From: Orobanche coerulescens | Taxonomy: Eukaryota; Streptophyta; Magnoliopsida; Lamiales; Orobanchaceae | Assembly (NCBI GenBank): GCA_033398695.1 | Contig: CM065804.1 | Coordinates: forward strand, 48,639,501-48,703,500 | DNA length: 64,000 bases | Direction: 5' to 3' | Part shown: in pieces, positions 12,026 through 23,904 of the stretch | Position numbering within the stretch: position 1 is the stretch's first letter | Layout of the letters: each line of letters starts with the position of its first letter | Notes under the pieces: model-generated | Database searches by the model: none | The model's input: only the letters and a program-made list of their open reading frames with translations | What the model was told of the DNA's origin: nothing | Translations under genes and position numbers: made by a program

Positions 12026-12607
12026 TTACGTCCGTAACTCGGCCTTCTTACAGCCATAACATTCCAGGTCAACGGCCTTACGGCCGTAACCGGCCAACTC
12101 ATATGGCCGTAACTCGGCTTCGTCCAAAAACCTGCCGACAGCCTTACGGTCGTATCCGCCCTGACTTACGGGCGTAACTCGAATGATACGGCCGTATCCG
12201 GCCAAACTTACGGGCGTAAGCCCCCTTCGTCGAAAATGGCTAGGCACCCTGCCTGTAACGTACGGCCGTATCCGGCCAAGCCTTACGGCCGTACCTTCCT
12301 CGTCTTACGGCCGTATGCCGCAACCCTTACGGCCGTAAGTCCCTCTCGTCCGACACATCCTGAAAAACATGAACACTCCTTACGGCCGTATCCTGCCCCT
12401 CTTACGGACGTAACTCGCCCTTCGGCCAAAAACACCCGGACACCCTGCTTGACTCGTACGGCCGTAACCGGCCAAGCCTTACGGCCGTACCTGCTCAACT
12501 TACGGCCGTATGCCTCAACCTTACGGCTGTAAGTCCCGTTTGTCCATAATGGCCTGAAACCAATGAACACCTGTTACGACCATAACTTACCATTCTTATG
12601 GCCGTAA
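12026..12607 (-). promoter_or_regulatory. TTACGGCCGTAA palindrome array in the 5' LTR of B
   Basis: About twenty TTACGGCCGTAA-type palindromes. Starts read include 12026, 12048, 12078, 12101, 12144, 12166, 12186, 12208, 12260, 12283, 12305, 12327, 12574 and 12596. Most steps are 22-23 bp, with longer gaps. Variants are largely single C-to-T or G-to-A changes at CG steps. Confidence 0.8.
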
Positions 12608-12950
12608 CTCGTTGCTGGACAAGATAAAAATCCGACAAATCCGATTCCTCGCTACGATTGATGAATGATCCAACATACCATACGTATGTGAAAGTGAACA
12701 AGTCCAAAGATGAAACTTCCAGCACAAGACTACCAATCACAATGATAATGATAATGCTCCCGTCTCGATCCATAAACGGATATGAAATGACGATCGGTAA
12801 CTGATACGTGGTTACAACACGCCCACAATGAACGCAAAAGAATGAATCATGAATGATGAATGATTATTAATGAGTGAAAAAATTACTGAGTGACAATTAC
12901 TGACTGATAATTACTGAATGATAATGAATGCATTACGACCGGGTATTATA

Positions 12951-13489
12951 GTGATCGTAAAATTTTGTTGACTTTTTCACTACTAGTTAATGGTTTTCCG
13001 AATGAAGCTAGTCCATTTGTGATGACCGCAAATCAGTCGAGCGTGTTGGTGATGGACTCGTCACCCTTCAACATAAATAACTCGTAGTCATGGAGAAGCA
13101 TATTGATCTTCGTCTCCTTGACTTGAGTTGTCCCTTCGTGTGTGATTTCAAGAATTTTCCATATCTCTTTAGCACTTTCACACGATGAGATACGATTGAC
13201 CTTGAATTTACGGACCAATACATATTACTTTCCAAAGCTCGATGTCATATGCTCGGATGAATATTGACATCTTTTTCTTCCACGTCATAAAGTTCGAGCC
13301 ATCAAAAAATAGTGGTCGATTAAGAGCAAGACCTTCGAGTGGAGCAAATTGGAATGCCATTTGGATCTTCTCCTCGGATGTTAAGCCACTTATTGGAGGT
13401 ACCGCTTCGATACCAATTATTGGTGTAAAATCGGTATTTGCGCCGTTGTGCGGAAGCGTAAATATAAAGTTGCGGAAATTAAACGACAC
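12951..13489 (-). pseudogene. Element O: copia gag fragment
   Basis: The minus strand encodes a plant copia gag of the UBN2 type. N-terminal part: LALNRPLFFDGSNFMTWKKK. It then shifts frame near 13208-13218 into a frame with KEIWKILEITHEGTTQVKET, KINMLLHDYELF and KGDESI. At about 13045 a stop falls inside the frame. Further codons, readable as GLASFGKPLTSSEKVNKIL, run on to 12951, where element B interrupts the gene. Gag packages element RNA in virus-like particles. The start is probably near 13489, but the leader is too decayed to be sure. Confidence 0.8.
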
Positions 13490-13957
13490 ATGGATTTAAG
13501 AGGTTCGGATATAATTGAACCTACGTCCTCTCTCGGTATCTTTTTCTATAGGATAAAGATCAAAACCTCCACACCTCTGTTCTATCGGTCGAGGGATAAC
13601 CGTTACAATCATGTATTCAATTGGTCCGTGATAAACCACTCGTACTTGTCTTTGTGTCGGTCCAAGTTAAACCGTTTTCCTTTTCGTATGACAAGGAATC
13701 AACCTCTCTAGCTTTCTATGGGTACTAGATAGACCTCACTTAGATATCGATTGCGATTCTAACAATGTCAGATCCTTGATCCTAATAACACTGAATCTAA
13801 TCGTATCTTTTCTTTTACCTCTCGTGTGTGTGTTGAATGTATAAACACTCAAACTAACAATATAAGCTCAATATCACAACAACAATATAATGTAAATCAA
13901 TTTCTGATGAATGTATCGTTTGCTTGAAGTTTTTGTATTGAAACAATACCATAGGAA
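13490..13957 (-). other. Element O: leader region upstream of gag
   Basis: Lies between gag of O and the insertion point of element C. It should contain the end of the 5' LTR of O and its primer site, but I cannot point to a clear TGGTATC-type site or LTR end. No coding frame is convincing. Confidence 0.5.
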
Positions 13958-13962
13958 TAGTA
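13958..13962. other. Left target-site duplication of element C (TAGTA)
   Basis: TAGTA precedes the TGTTGGGATT start of C and recurs at 23402-23406, just after its CCTAACA end. This proves a single insertion event of C into O. Confidence 0.9.
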
Positions 13963-15897
13963 TGTTGGGATTCGGTGCCTAAAACGAAGGCCCAGCGGAA
14001 GCGGTAAAATGAAAATTAATTCGATCCGAATCCCTACGAGGATCGATCGAGCTACGTATATACGAATATCAAAAACGAATTCACAAGAGATATAGAAACT
14101 CACCCTTGTAGTCCGTTGATTAGATGGATAACCTTCTCTTGAGCTATTCCTCAAGCTCTTGAACGATCCAATGCCGAAAGCACCGCCTCTCTACTTGCCA
14201 CGTGCCAGAGAAACGACCGGAACGACGATCACCTTGCTATCCTCCGAGGATACGGCTAGAGCTAAGTGATGAAGCTATTTATTACTACACTCTAAGTGTA
14301 TAATATATCTCTCAATAATTTCTCTCAATTTTTCTCCAAGAAAAATGAAGAAGAAGTTGATGAACAAAGATGAAGAAGACTTGGAAAAGTCTTTTCTCTC
14401 TCTCTCTCTTTACACTCTCACGTAAGAAGGCTTGGAATGATAAGTGAGAGATGTCTTCTTCTTCATTTATTCAACTCTTCACATGTTACATCTCATTATT
14501 ATGAGAATCAAAGCCCCACCACCTCAATGATAAAAACATTAAAGAATGGAACAAGGGTCCATATGAAAGTGGGTGGAAATGTGGGGGGCGGCCCATGTAG
14601 AAATCGGACAAGTTCGGTTCGTTTCGGACTCCCGCGAGTCCAAACAGTTTAACACCGATTCCGTTCCGATGTATTTGTGTCGTTTAATTAATCCAATTAA
14701 TTAAACATATCAAATACAAAATAACATAATTAATTTCTACAAGAAATAATTATATTCATGAATTAAATTAATCACCTAGTGAAATATTTAATTCATTAGG
14801 CCGTAAATCAATTTATTCAATAAATCGATTTAGACATCCAATGTCCCAAATTAGATATCCAATATCTAATATTCATAATGAGAGAATTAGCTTAATTCAT
14901 TCTGTCGTCAATCCTAATGCGCGACTCGGTAGGTCCGTCTCAGTCAGCAATGGGAGGAACCAAAGAGTAGTAGCACCACCTATCCAGCCTGGCGGCCTAC
15001 ACTGTACCCCAACTGAGAACGAATGATTGGGATCATTCAAGAACCATTCTGTCGTGAATACCAGTAAACGTATAAACCCTTCTTTCAAATGTCCCGATCA
15101 AGTTATAGAGTCACGGTCAGTCAAACCCTATCTGTACTTGACGCTATGCATGCGTTAATGCAAATCGAGATCATCGAGCTGTCGTGTATCTAATATAACT
15201 AGCTGCAATGCTTTGGCCAAAGACTTATGATCTCATCTGCCAATAACCACATAGGACATATAACCCGCTCACTAACGGGAGAAAGAATTCTATCTTGGTA
15301 TTCAGTAGGACATGCTACTTGCCCGTCAAGATGCACGTCGAGGTTGACCCCCGCCTTCTGGTTTACAGGGTCGAACTACTCTAATGAAAATCTTGACGTC
15401 ACAAGCACATCCCTACTAAATCCTCAAGTCGAAGGTTCATGAATACCTATCACAATCTTTCGATTCCGTCATTGACTGTCCCGGAGTGAAATCCGTGTGA
15501 CGAATCGAGGGTGAGTCGGTTCGAGTATACTAATCCAATTAGCATACCTATAACGTGTGCTCCCATTAACCATTAGTGTTCGACAGGCACTCTCCATGTC
15601 AAAGAACACGTCATACAAGTCTTCACATAAACTTAATGCCTAGTCAAGTTTCATCGACTTGCGAACGATTAAGTATTTGAGCTATAACTTTTCCAGTGCC
15701 GACCAATAAGGAGTGGAACGTTTTGCTCTCAAATACACGGACTAGTATATATATGTTTATTTACGAGTTAGGAATGCCAGTAACTACCAGTAAATAAAGA
15801 AACATTCATTTGCCTTATATAAATGGTTTACATAATTACAAGTACAATGCCCTCACTCAACAACTTCTAAGTGGCATTCTAGGGCATACTCCTAACA
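13963..15897 (-). repeat. Element C: 3' LTR
   Basis: TGTTGGGATT...CCTAACA in plus sense, 1935 bp. It contains the conserved hairpin with 9-bp arms ATTAGATAT/ATATCTAAT (14850-14870) and the perfect palindrome CTTTGGCCAAAG (15211-15222). Both are also present in the LTRs of D, F and M in intact or decayed form. A CT-rich tract lies at about 14396-14412. Confidence 0.95.
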
Positions 15898-16200
15898 ATC
15901 TCCCACTTGCACTCAATGCCACACACTATGGTATCTAATACCCATGTTCTCCAGATGACGCTCCAAGCTAGTCTGAGAAAGTGGCTTGGTCAGTGGATCG
16001 GCGACGTTGTCGGCCGAGTCTACTCAGGCGGACAATGTATCCCTTGCGAACAAATTCTCTTACGAGATGATACTTCCTCTCAATATGTTTGGTCTTTGTT
16101 GTGAAACCTCGGCTCCTTGGCTGCGCTCTGACTCCGTCGTTGTCGCGATGCAATGAACAGCAACAAAGACATGGTATCACTTGTAGTTCTCCGAAACTTC
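15898..16200 (-). pseudogene. Element C: RNase H C-terminal remnant and polypurine tract
   Basis: The minus strand shows the end of copia RNase H in shifted frames: DNDGVRAQPRSRGF..., TKHIERKYHLVREFV, then a decayed tail. The PPT AAGTGGGAGATTG abuts the LTR. Compared with D (23905-24471), the segment joining it to the main pol frame has lost codons and changed frame near 16200-16260. Confidence 0.75.
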
Positions 16201-18147
16201 TTAATCCGTAACCCTTCCTTGGAAGCCTCCGAGGTGCTTGATACTCACTGACAGTGGAATCAAGATCGCGCTTTGCTTGGCACTACGCCAAGATACTGCT
16301 CCTCCAGTAAGAGTAAATATGTAGCCAGAAGTGGACATCGAGTCGTCCTTCAGTCCTTGGAAGTCCGAATCAGTGAATCCCACCACATCCAATTCTCCAC
16401 CGCCATACATAAGAACCATATCTCTAGTTCTTCTTAAGTACTTGAGAACGTTCTTTACAGCAGTCCAATGTTCCTTACCTGGGTTTGCCTGAAACCTACT
16501 CACCACGCTTACAGCATGCGCGATGTCAGGTCTTGTACACAACATAGCATACATAAGGCTACCCACGGCCGAAGCATATGGTATATTACTCATTTCCTTG
16601 CGTTGTTCCTCACTTTGAGGACACATCTTCAAGGTGAGTTTTATTCCATGTTGCATCGGTAGGAACCCTCTTTTAGAATCATCCATCTTAAATCGCTTTA
16701 AGATTTTATCTATATAGAGGGCTTGGGAAAGGCCTATTATTCTCTTCGCTCTATCCCGGTAGAGCCGAATACCAAGAATATAGGTTGCTTCTCCCAAGTC
16801 TTTCATGGAGAAATTACTCGAAAGCGAAGCTTTCACAGAACTGAGCATTCCCACATCATTTCCTATTAGTAGAATGTCATCTACATATAGTACTAAGAAT
16901 GCGATCTTGCTCCCACTAACCCACTTGTATACACAAGGTTCCTCTTCATTTTGCACGAAATCAAACTCTTTGATTGCCTCGTCAAAACGAAGGTTCCAAC
17001 TACGCGACGCTTGCTTCAGTCCGTAAATGGAACGCTGAAGCTTGCACACTTTCTGAATATCGAATTCGGACACAAAACCTTTAGGCTGCTCCATATAGAT
17101 TTCCTCCTCGAGGAATCCATTAAGGAAAGCCGTCTTTATGTCCATTTGCCATATCTCATAATCGTGGTAGGCAGCTATAGCAAGCATCATGCGAATAGAC
17201 TTGATCATTGCTACGGGCGATAAGGTATTGTGGTAATCGATCCCTTCCTTCTGGGTATAACCCTTTGCCACAAGCCTGGCCTTATAGGCGTCAACCTTGC
17301 CATCACCATCAGTCTTTCTCTTGTAGATACACTTGTTCCCAATAGGCACTATGCCCTTGGGGCGGTCTACTAGAGTCCAGACCTGATTAACATGCATCGA
17401 GTCTATCTCAGCTTCCATAGCTTCACGCCATTTCGCGGAGTTTACATCCACCATCGCTTGGTGATAGGTCGTCGGGTCGGTCTCTTGGCTATCACTTGGA
17501 ACCTCATGGAGTCCCAGCTCCTCCAAGTGCACAAGCCCATACCTCTCATGTAAATGAGACACCCTACTAGACCTACGAGGTGGTTGTACTTGTGTTTCAG
17601 AAGGTTCGGTTCCAGTTTCTTGCACAGGTGTCTCCTGAGGAGTTTCATTATATTCTTCTAAAGAAATACTTCTACCTGCTCCGCCTTCCTGAATGAACTC
17701 ATCTTCCAGGAAGTGTGCTTGTAAAGAAACAATGATCCTTCGATATTCGGGCATGTAGAATAGATATCCCATCGTCCCAGATGGGAATCCAATGAAACGT
17801 CCCTTCGCAGACCTAGCTTCCAACTTTTCCACCTTAGTCTTCTTGACATAGGCGGGACATCCCCAAATCCTAATATGATTAAGACTTGGTTTCCTTCCCT
17901 CCCACATCTCATGTGGAGTTTTAGGAACGGATTTGGAAGGACATCTGTTCAAGATATACGCGGCAGTGAGGAGTGCATATCCCCACAGGTAAATCGGCAA
18001 GTCAGTATAGCCCAGCATGGAACGGACCATGTTCAACAGGGTCCGGTTCCTTCTTTCTGACACACCATTTAACTGAGGAGTACCTGTAGGTGTTAGTTGT
18101 GAAACTATTCCATGTTCCTTAAGGAATTCGTCAAAATCCATACTCAT
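16201..18147 (-). pseudogene. Element C: integrase C-half, reverse transcriptase, RNase H
   Basis: A 648-codon frame. It opens in the integrase core, with the catalytic-glutamate segment [10 protein letters not shown] near residue 30, followed by the copia signature [20 protein letters not shown]. The reverse transcriptase runs from about residue 250 (QVWTLVDRPKG) through RLVAKGYTQKEGIDY and the catalytic LYVDDILLIGND near residue 430. RNase H starts near 590 (VVGFTDSDFQG) and is lost after SGYIFTLTGGAVSW. The frame is joined to 18214-19101 by one in-frame TAG (18214-18216). The enzyme domain itself looks well preserved. Confidence 0.9.
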
Positions 18148-18213
18148 ATACTCGCCACCTCGGTCCGACCAAAGTGCTTTGATATGAGTACCAGTTTGTT
18201 TCTCGACTAGGGC

Positions 18214-19101
18214 CTAGAATTCCTGGAATTTCTCAAAAGCCTCGGATTTATGTTTCATTAAGTATACATAACCATACCTAGTATGATCATCTGTAAACGT
18301 AATGAAATATTGATATCCGTCACGTGCTACTTCCAAAGCACCACAAACGTCAGTATGGATTAATCCCAGTTTATCAGCGGCTCTTTCAAAAGTCCCTGTG
18401 AAGGGGGATTTAGTCATTTTGCCTTTAAGGCAAGATTCACAAGTAGGAAAGGGATCCGATCCCAATGGACCCATAAGTCCATCCTTTTCCATCTTGTAAA
18501 CCTTGGTCTGACCAACATGACCAAGTCTAAGATGCCATTTCAAAACTCGATTGGTTTCATCCCTACCACGTTTTCTAGTCATAGTATTCACAACTACTTT
18601 GTTGCTAAGATTTAGATGATACAATCCATTTAACAATGTAGCAGTACCCACTAGTTTATTTCTAAAATAAATTTTGCAGGAACCATCACCAATGAAAAAT
18701 GAAAATCCTTTTTGGTCCATGACCGGAATGGATACAATGTTTTTGTGCCCCTTGGGCAAAACAAGTACATCTTCTAAAGCCAAAACAAAGCCAGATTCTA
18801 AACCCAAAAGAAGTGATCCTATGTCGGTCGCCTCGACACTATGCCCGCTTCCGACTGTGATCATAACTTCTCCAGCTCCAAGCTTCCTACTTTGTTCCAG
18901 ATCCTGATTCACGGTACAAATATGAGAACTAGCACCAGAATCAAGTATCCAGGAAGTAGAAAATACAAGAGTGAACAATTTATTTCCAAAACTAAAAGTT
19001 TTGTACTGAAGTGCCATGAAGAATCGGACAGTCTCTAGCCCAAAGGGCCCACCACCGCACTTGAGACAAGCATCCTTCTTCTTCTTGTTCTTTGGAACCA
19101 T
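18214..19101 (-). pseudogene. Element C: protease and integrase N-half
   Basis: A 295-codon frame in phase with the next pol frame. The aspartic protease active site ILDSGASSHIC is near residue 55. The integrase zinc-binding region (WHLRLGHVGQTK...CESCLKGK) is at about 190-230. The first catalytic aspartate segment, HTDVCG, and [15 protein letters not shown] follow. The frame stops at FQEF with TAG where relatives continue. Upstream, the gag zinc knuckle is degenerate (CLKCGGGPFG, lacking the histidine and last cysteine). Confidence 0.85.
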
Positions 19102-19439
19102 CGGGGCCTTGCCCTTACCCTTAAGGTCCTTAGCTTGTGGTCCATCCGCTTCTTGGTCTTTTTCTTCTTATTCTTAGACCTCCGAGGTCCGTAAGAAATC
19201 ACAAGAGCAGACTCCTTCATCCACGGAGTCTTCATCCGAGACCGAGCGGTCACAAGTTTGTTCATTAGCCCACTAAATTACATGCAATCTCATTGCAGTT
19301 GAAGTTCATAAAAAGCGTGAGAAGGAATCGGGAGAGACTGTAGGATAAGGTCGGTTTGGAGAGAAGTATCCATTTTAAAATCAAGAGCCTCCAATCTCTC
19401 GATCATGGATATCATTTTGAGGATGTGTTCCCAACTTTC

Positions 19440-19820
19440 TCACCTTCCTTCATCCTTGCACCGAGCAGCTTGCTTGGATATCTCATATCTAGCGCTCACG
19501 TGCTCACCATAAAGTTCGGTTAAGTGAGATAGAATCTGCCTAGCAGAAGTCATTTTCTCATGAGCTCTCTGAAGCTCATTAGACATAGAAGCCATCATGT
19601 ATGCACGGACTTTTACGTCATCATTAACCCACTTTTCATGGTTTTCGATCTCTTCCTGATTGGCTCTGGTCCGCACAGGAGGCGCCGGAATGTCCGTCTC
19701 TAAGACATATCCCAGTGCCTCTATACTGAGGACTATCATCAGATTGCGGAGCCAGTCCACAAAGTTAGGTCCAATCAGGGTGTTCTTTTCGAGCAGAATT
19801 GCGAGTGGATTCATTGTCAT
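19440..19820 (-). pseudogene. Element C: gag N-terminal part
   Basis: A 126-codon frame starting MTMNPLAILLEKNTLIGPNF. It has the copia gag features NFVDWLRNLMIVLSIEALGY and AYMMASMSNELQ, and ends at CKDEGR. The rest of gag (about 19105-19439) is readable only in other frames, including a very basic stretch. Frameshifts therefore separate gag from the protease frame. Confidence 0.8.
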
Positions 19821-21452
19821 ATTGAGTTATGTCTGCATTAAGTATAATAGATTAATTAGTGACTTGTTATATTATGTTCTGAGTATAGAATTAAGATCTT
19901 TTCTATTCTTGTTACCCAGCTCCCACTATTTTTATCGGAATAACACACTCCCATGTGAAATCCGGAAGTATCGTCGCTCTACTTCATAGTGGTGATCGAG
20001 TTCTTTATAAATCTTAATAGAGGGCAACCGAATAGGTTTCTAGTCTATTAATTTTCATAAAGTGGTGTCCAACACCAACCCATCTAATGGATGATTCGAT
20101 CTTCTTTTTCCCCTTGTTCATTCCCCTCAACCTATACGGTTTCTATGGTTCGTGAACAAGTTAAGTTTATACCATCGACGCAAATCAGTTTCACAATTGA
20201 ATCTTATCCGGCAACCTATCAGGTTTCTAGGGATAAAATTTGCTCCAACCAAAGGCATCCAATGCGCTCCCTGTAATTTATCCGTCCTCCCCAAACGACT
20301 ACCCCGATAACGCGGAAGCATAGCACATCCGGTTTGGATTTCAATTTCCCGAAAACTCGATGGAGGGAAGGAAAACCTTGAAACCTTATAAACTTAATAA
20401 TTTATCGTGGGAGAATTTTCGCGATTAGCGTTACACTTTGCACATTAATCATTTAAGCGCGTTTGTGGCATTCATACAATATAAAACAACCATTCACAAC
20501 CTAGTTGCTACCAACATGTGGTTCATGGACCGTTCCTAGAAAACAAAAACTCCGTAATCTAATTACAAGTCTTCGTCTTGAATCTTCGTCTTCTCGAAAT
20601 AGATCTTCCTCCGGTCTTCGTCATTACATATAAATTTTACATTGAAAATTGCATCCTAGATACAAATATTTCTAGTAAAATAAATAGGCTCAAAACGGCC
20701 TTTACAACTCAATCGAATAAAACGAACGATTCAAAACTAAGTCCACGAACCACATCCCATTCAAAAAGCATTCATCCAATAAATACTATATAAATGGAAA
20801 GCGTAGATATACATTGATCCAATCAACAATACGAACCGATCCAATCGATTCACACAATTGGTAATATGATAACGTTCAAAATAATTCGGTCGACCAAAAT
20901 ATTCCAATTAATCAAATTTCCCTTATAAAATGAAATACCATAATTCATTTTAATCATATTAAATCCAATTTAACATGAGGGAGATTAATTTTCAAGAATA
21001 CACGAAAAAATCGAGCTGGGGCGAAAAAGGCCTGCCATGGCCGAAGTCATCACGGCGAGATGCCTACAGACAGCCTGCATGGCCGAGTCACGCTTCGGCA
21101 ACCGCCGGCACCGTGCCGCTGCCTCGGAGCTGGGCCGCGCCCCCAAGATGATGCCGACCCGGTTGGCCGAAATGCTCGGCCCCTCCCGGACCGTCCAACG
21201 GCATTTCGGGGCTAGTTTTTCGACCGGATATCCAATATCTATATTCTCCAACATTCATATCTTCAATATAAATCATATTTCCAATAAATTAAGATTTATA
21301 TTTAGACATAAACTTACGAAAAATATAACAACAACGAACATAAAAACATATACCACGATTATGACTAAAATGATTCCAAATCCTTCACCATCTAATCGAG
21401 CATTCGAAATGCTAATATCGTATATGAGATCGCAAAACCTTGCTCCGATACC
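19821..21452 (-). other. Element C: 1.6-kb leader with primer site and GC-rich patch
   Basis: The primer-binding site reads TGGTATCGGAGC in minus sense (21440-21451), directly after the LTR. The leader is long for a copia element and mostly AT-rich, except for about 200 bp of strongly GC-rich sequence at 21015-21220. Short frames cross the patch on both strands, but none resembles a protein I know. Confidence 0.7.
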
Positions 21453-23401
21453 ACTGTTGGGATTCGGTGCCTAAAACGAAGGCCCAACGGAAGCGGTAAA
21501 ACGAAAATTAATTCGATCCGAATCCCTACGAGGATCGATCGAGCTACGTATATACGAATATCAAAAACGAATTCACAAGAGATATAGAAACTCACCCTTG
21601 TAGTCCGTTGATTAGATGGATAACCTTCTCTTGAGCTATTCCCCAAGCTCTTGAACGATCCAATGCCGAAAGCACCGCGTCTCTACTTGCCACGCGCCGG
21701 AGAAACGACCGGAACGACGATCACCTTGCTATCCTCCGAGGATACGGCTAGAGCTAAGTGATGAAGCTATTTATTACTACACTCTAAGTGTATAATATAT
21801 CTCTCAATAATTTCTCTCAATTTTTCTCCAAGAAAAATGAGGAAGAAGTTGATGAACAAAGATGAAGAAGACTTGGAGAAGTCTTTTCTCTCTCTCTCTC
21901 TCTTTACACTCTCACGTAGGAAGGCTTGGAATGATAAGTGAGAGAAGTCTTCTTCTTCATTTATTCAACTCTTCACATGTTACATCTCATTATTATGAGA
22001 ATCAAAGCCCCACCACCTCAATGATCAAAACATTAAAGAATGGAACAAGGGTCCATATGAAAGTGGGTGGAAATGCGAGGGGGCGGCCCATGTAGAAATC
22101 GGACAAGTTAGGTTCGTTTCGGACTCCCGCGAGTCCAAACAGATAAACTCTGATTCCGTCCCGATGTATTTGTGTCGTTTAATTAATCCAATTAATTAAA
22201 AATATCAAATACAAAATAACATAATTAATTTCTCCAAGAAATAATTATATTCATGAATTAAATTAATCACCTAGTGAAATTTTTAATTCATTAGGCCGTA
22301 AATCAATTTATCCAATAAATCGATTTAGACATCCAATGTCCCAAATTAGATATCCAATATCTAATATTCATAATGAGAGAATTAGCTTAATTCATTATGT
22401 CGTCAATCCTAATGCGCGACTCGGTAGGTCCGTCTCAGTCAGCAATGGGAGGAACCAAAGAGTAGTAGCACCACCTAGCCAGCCTGGCGGCCTACACTGT
22501 ACCCCAACTGAGAACGAATGATTGGGATCATTCAAGAACCATTCTGTCGTGAATACCAGTATATGTATAAACCCTTCTTTCAAATGTCCCGATCAAGTTA
22601 TAGAGTCACGGTCAGTCAAACCCTATCTGTACTTGACGCTATGCATGCGTTAATGCAAATCGAGATCATCGAGCTGTCGTGTATCTAATACAACTAGCTC
22701 CAATGCTTTGGCCAAAGACTTATGATCTCATCTGCCAATAACCGCATAGGACATATAACCCGCTCACTAACGGGAGAAAGAATTCTATCTTGGTATTCAG
22801 TAGGACCTGCTACTTGCCCGTCAAGATGCACGTCGAGGTTGACCCCCGCCTTAGGTTTACGGTGGTCGAACTACTCTAATGAAAATCTTGACGTCACAAG
22901 AACATCCCTACTAAAACCTCAAGTCGAAGGTTAACGAATACCAATCACAACCTTTCGATTCCGTCATTGGATCGTCCTGAGTGAAATCCGTGTGACGAAT
23001 CGAGGGTGAGTCGGTCCGAGTATACTAATCCAATTAGCATACCTATAACGTGTGCTCCCATTAACCATTAGTGTTCGACAGGCACTCTCCATGTCAAAGA
23101 ACACGTCATACAAGTCTTCACATAAACTTAACGCCCAGTCAAGTTTCATCGACTTGCGAACGATTAAGTATTTGAGCTATAACTTTTCCAGTGCCGACCT
23201 CCTTATCTAATAAGGAGTGGAACTTTTTGCTCTCAAATACACGGACTAGTTTCTATATGTTTATTTACGAGTTAGGAATGCCAGTAACTACCAGTAAATA
23301 AAGAAACATTCATTTTCCTTATATAAATGGTTTAGATAATTACAAGTACAATGCCCTCACTCAACAACCTCTGAGTGGCATTCGAGGGCATACTCCTAAC
23401 A
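21453..23401 (-). repeat. Element C: 5' LTR
   Basis: 1949 bp, aligned end to end with 13963-15897. Differences are scattered single bases and short indels. Carries the same hairpin at 22345-22365. TSD TAGTA follows at 23402-23406. Confidence 0.95.
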
Positions 23402-23404
23402 TAG

Positions 23405-23412
23405 TATTTATA
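23405..23412 (-). promoter_or_regulatory. Probable TATA box of the 5' LTR of O
   Basis: Minus-sense TATAAATA, preceded by the palindrome array and immediately next to the insertion point of element C. The TAGTA duplication overlaps its edge. Confidence 0.6.
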
Positions 23413-23904
23413 GGCTCCAAAGCCTTACCAACCGTTAGCTCCCTGACTCTTCATTACGGCCGCTATCTCCTTCATATTACGTCCGTAAGCTCGTTTACGT
23501 ACGTTAAATCAACATTGTTACATATGTTAACATGTATGCAGTTTAGTCCACTAGCCTTCGTTCTTTTCCTTACGTACATTAGACAATCTTATATTACGTA
23601 CGTTATCAAGGTCAATATATCTATTGCATGCCGACCTATGCCATGACGTCATTTCCAACGTTCTCCTTGTTTGAATTCACAAACACTCCATTATCTACGT
23701 TAGCCAACCCGTCTTACGTACGTTAAGTAGCTTATATTATGTACGCTATATAGCTTATGTTACATACATTAAGCTTGAACAATTCCAGCTTTTTGCACTT
23801 CGTTTCTTTCGTTGATTTGCTTCGCCTTTTTGTTGTTTTGTTTTGTGTATCAACTTAATCATCAAAACTCTATTAATGCATGTATGGAACAAAATTTTCC
23901 AACA
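23407..23904 (-). repeat. Element O: start of 5' LTR, upstream of the TATA box
   Basis: In minus sense the LTR begins TGTTGGAAAATTTTG at 23904 and runs down to the insertion of C. The start and the following TTTTGATGATTAAG resemble the start of SIRE-like LTR H (TGTTGGACCAATATTTTATC). The sequence flanking 23904 is the RNase H codons of D, so O is inserted in D. The expected duplication is TGGAC (23905-23909), partner outside the window. Confidence 0.75.
23454..23771 (-). promoter_or_regulatory. TTACGTACGTTA palindrome array in the LTR of copia element O
   Basis: Starts read: 23454, 23477, 23495, 23518, 23570, 23594, then 23691, 23714, 23737, 23760 (exactly 23 bp apart). Members include TTACGGCCGCTA, TTACGTCCGTAA, TTACGTACGTTA, TTATGTACGCTA and TTACATACATTA. 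It lies upstream of the TATA box in the sense of O. Confidence 0.8.

Larger units (their letters stand above)
5783..12950 (-). mobile_element. Element B: decayed chromodomain gypsy element on the minus strand
   Basis: In minus-strand sense the element reads 5' LTR (12950-10332), primer-binding site (10327-10316), gag remnant, a 56-bp tandem array, integrase C-terminus with chromodomain, a polypurine tract (AAGGGGGGGAG, just above 7335), then a 3' LTR from 7334 that is cut by element A at 5782/5783. The internal region is only 3.0 kb because protease, reverse transcriptase and RNase H are missing. B is inserted in the gag of element O. The duplication expected next to it is GTGAT at 12951-12955, with its partner outside the window. 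Confidence 0.85.
10332..12950 (-). repeat. Element B: 5' LTR, 2.6 kb
   Basis: In plus sense it starts TGTAACACCCC and ends GGGTATTATA, where the last bases should be TTACA. The partner end at 7334 still has TTACA. The stretch 10332-10500 is closely similar to a fragment at 43545-43880 (element I). GTGAT at 12951-12955 is the target duplication candidate. Confidence 0.85.
13963..23401 (-). mobile_element. Element C: complete copia element on the minus strand, 9.4 kb
   Basis: In minus sense: 5' LTR (23401-21453), primer-binding site, long leader, gag, protease, integrase, reverse transcriptase, RNase H, polypurine tract (AAGTGGGAGATTG, near 15898-15910), 3' LTR (15897-13963). Both LTRs are about 1.94 kb and very similar. 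TSD TAGTA flanks the element. The integrase-before-reverse-transcriptase order and the YVDD motif define Ty1-copia. Coding is broken at several points, so it cannot move by itself as it stands. Confidence 0.95.

Noticed and set aside
21037..21474. 145-codon plus-strand frame across the GC-rich patch of C
   Set aside because: Runs into the primer site and LTR against the element's sense; frame openness is explained by GC content.
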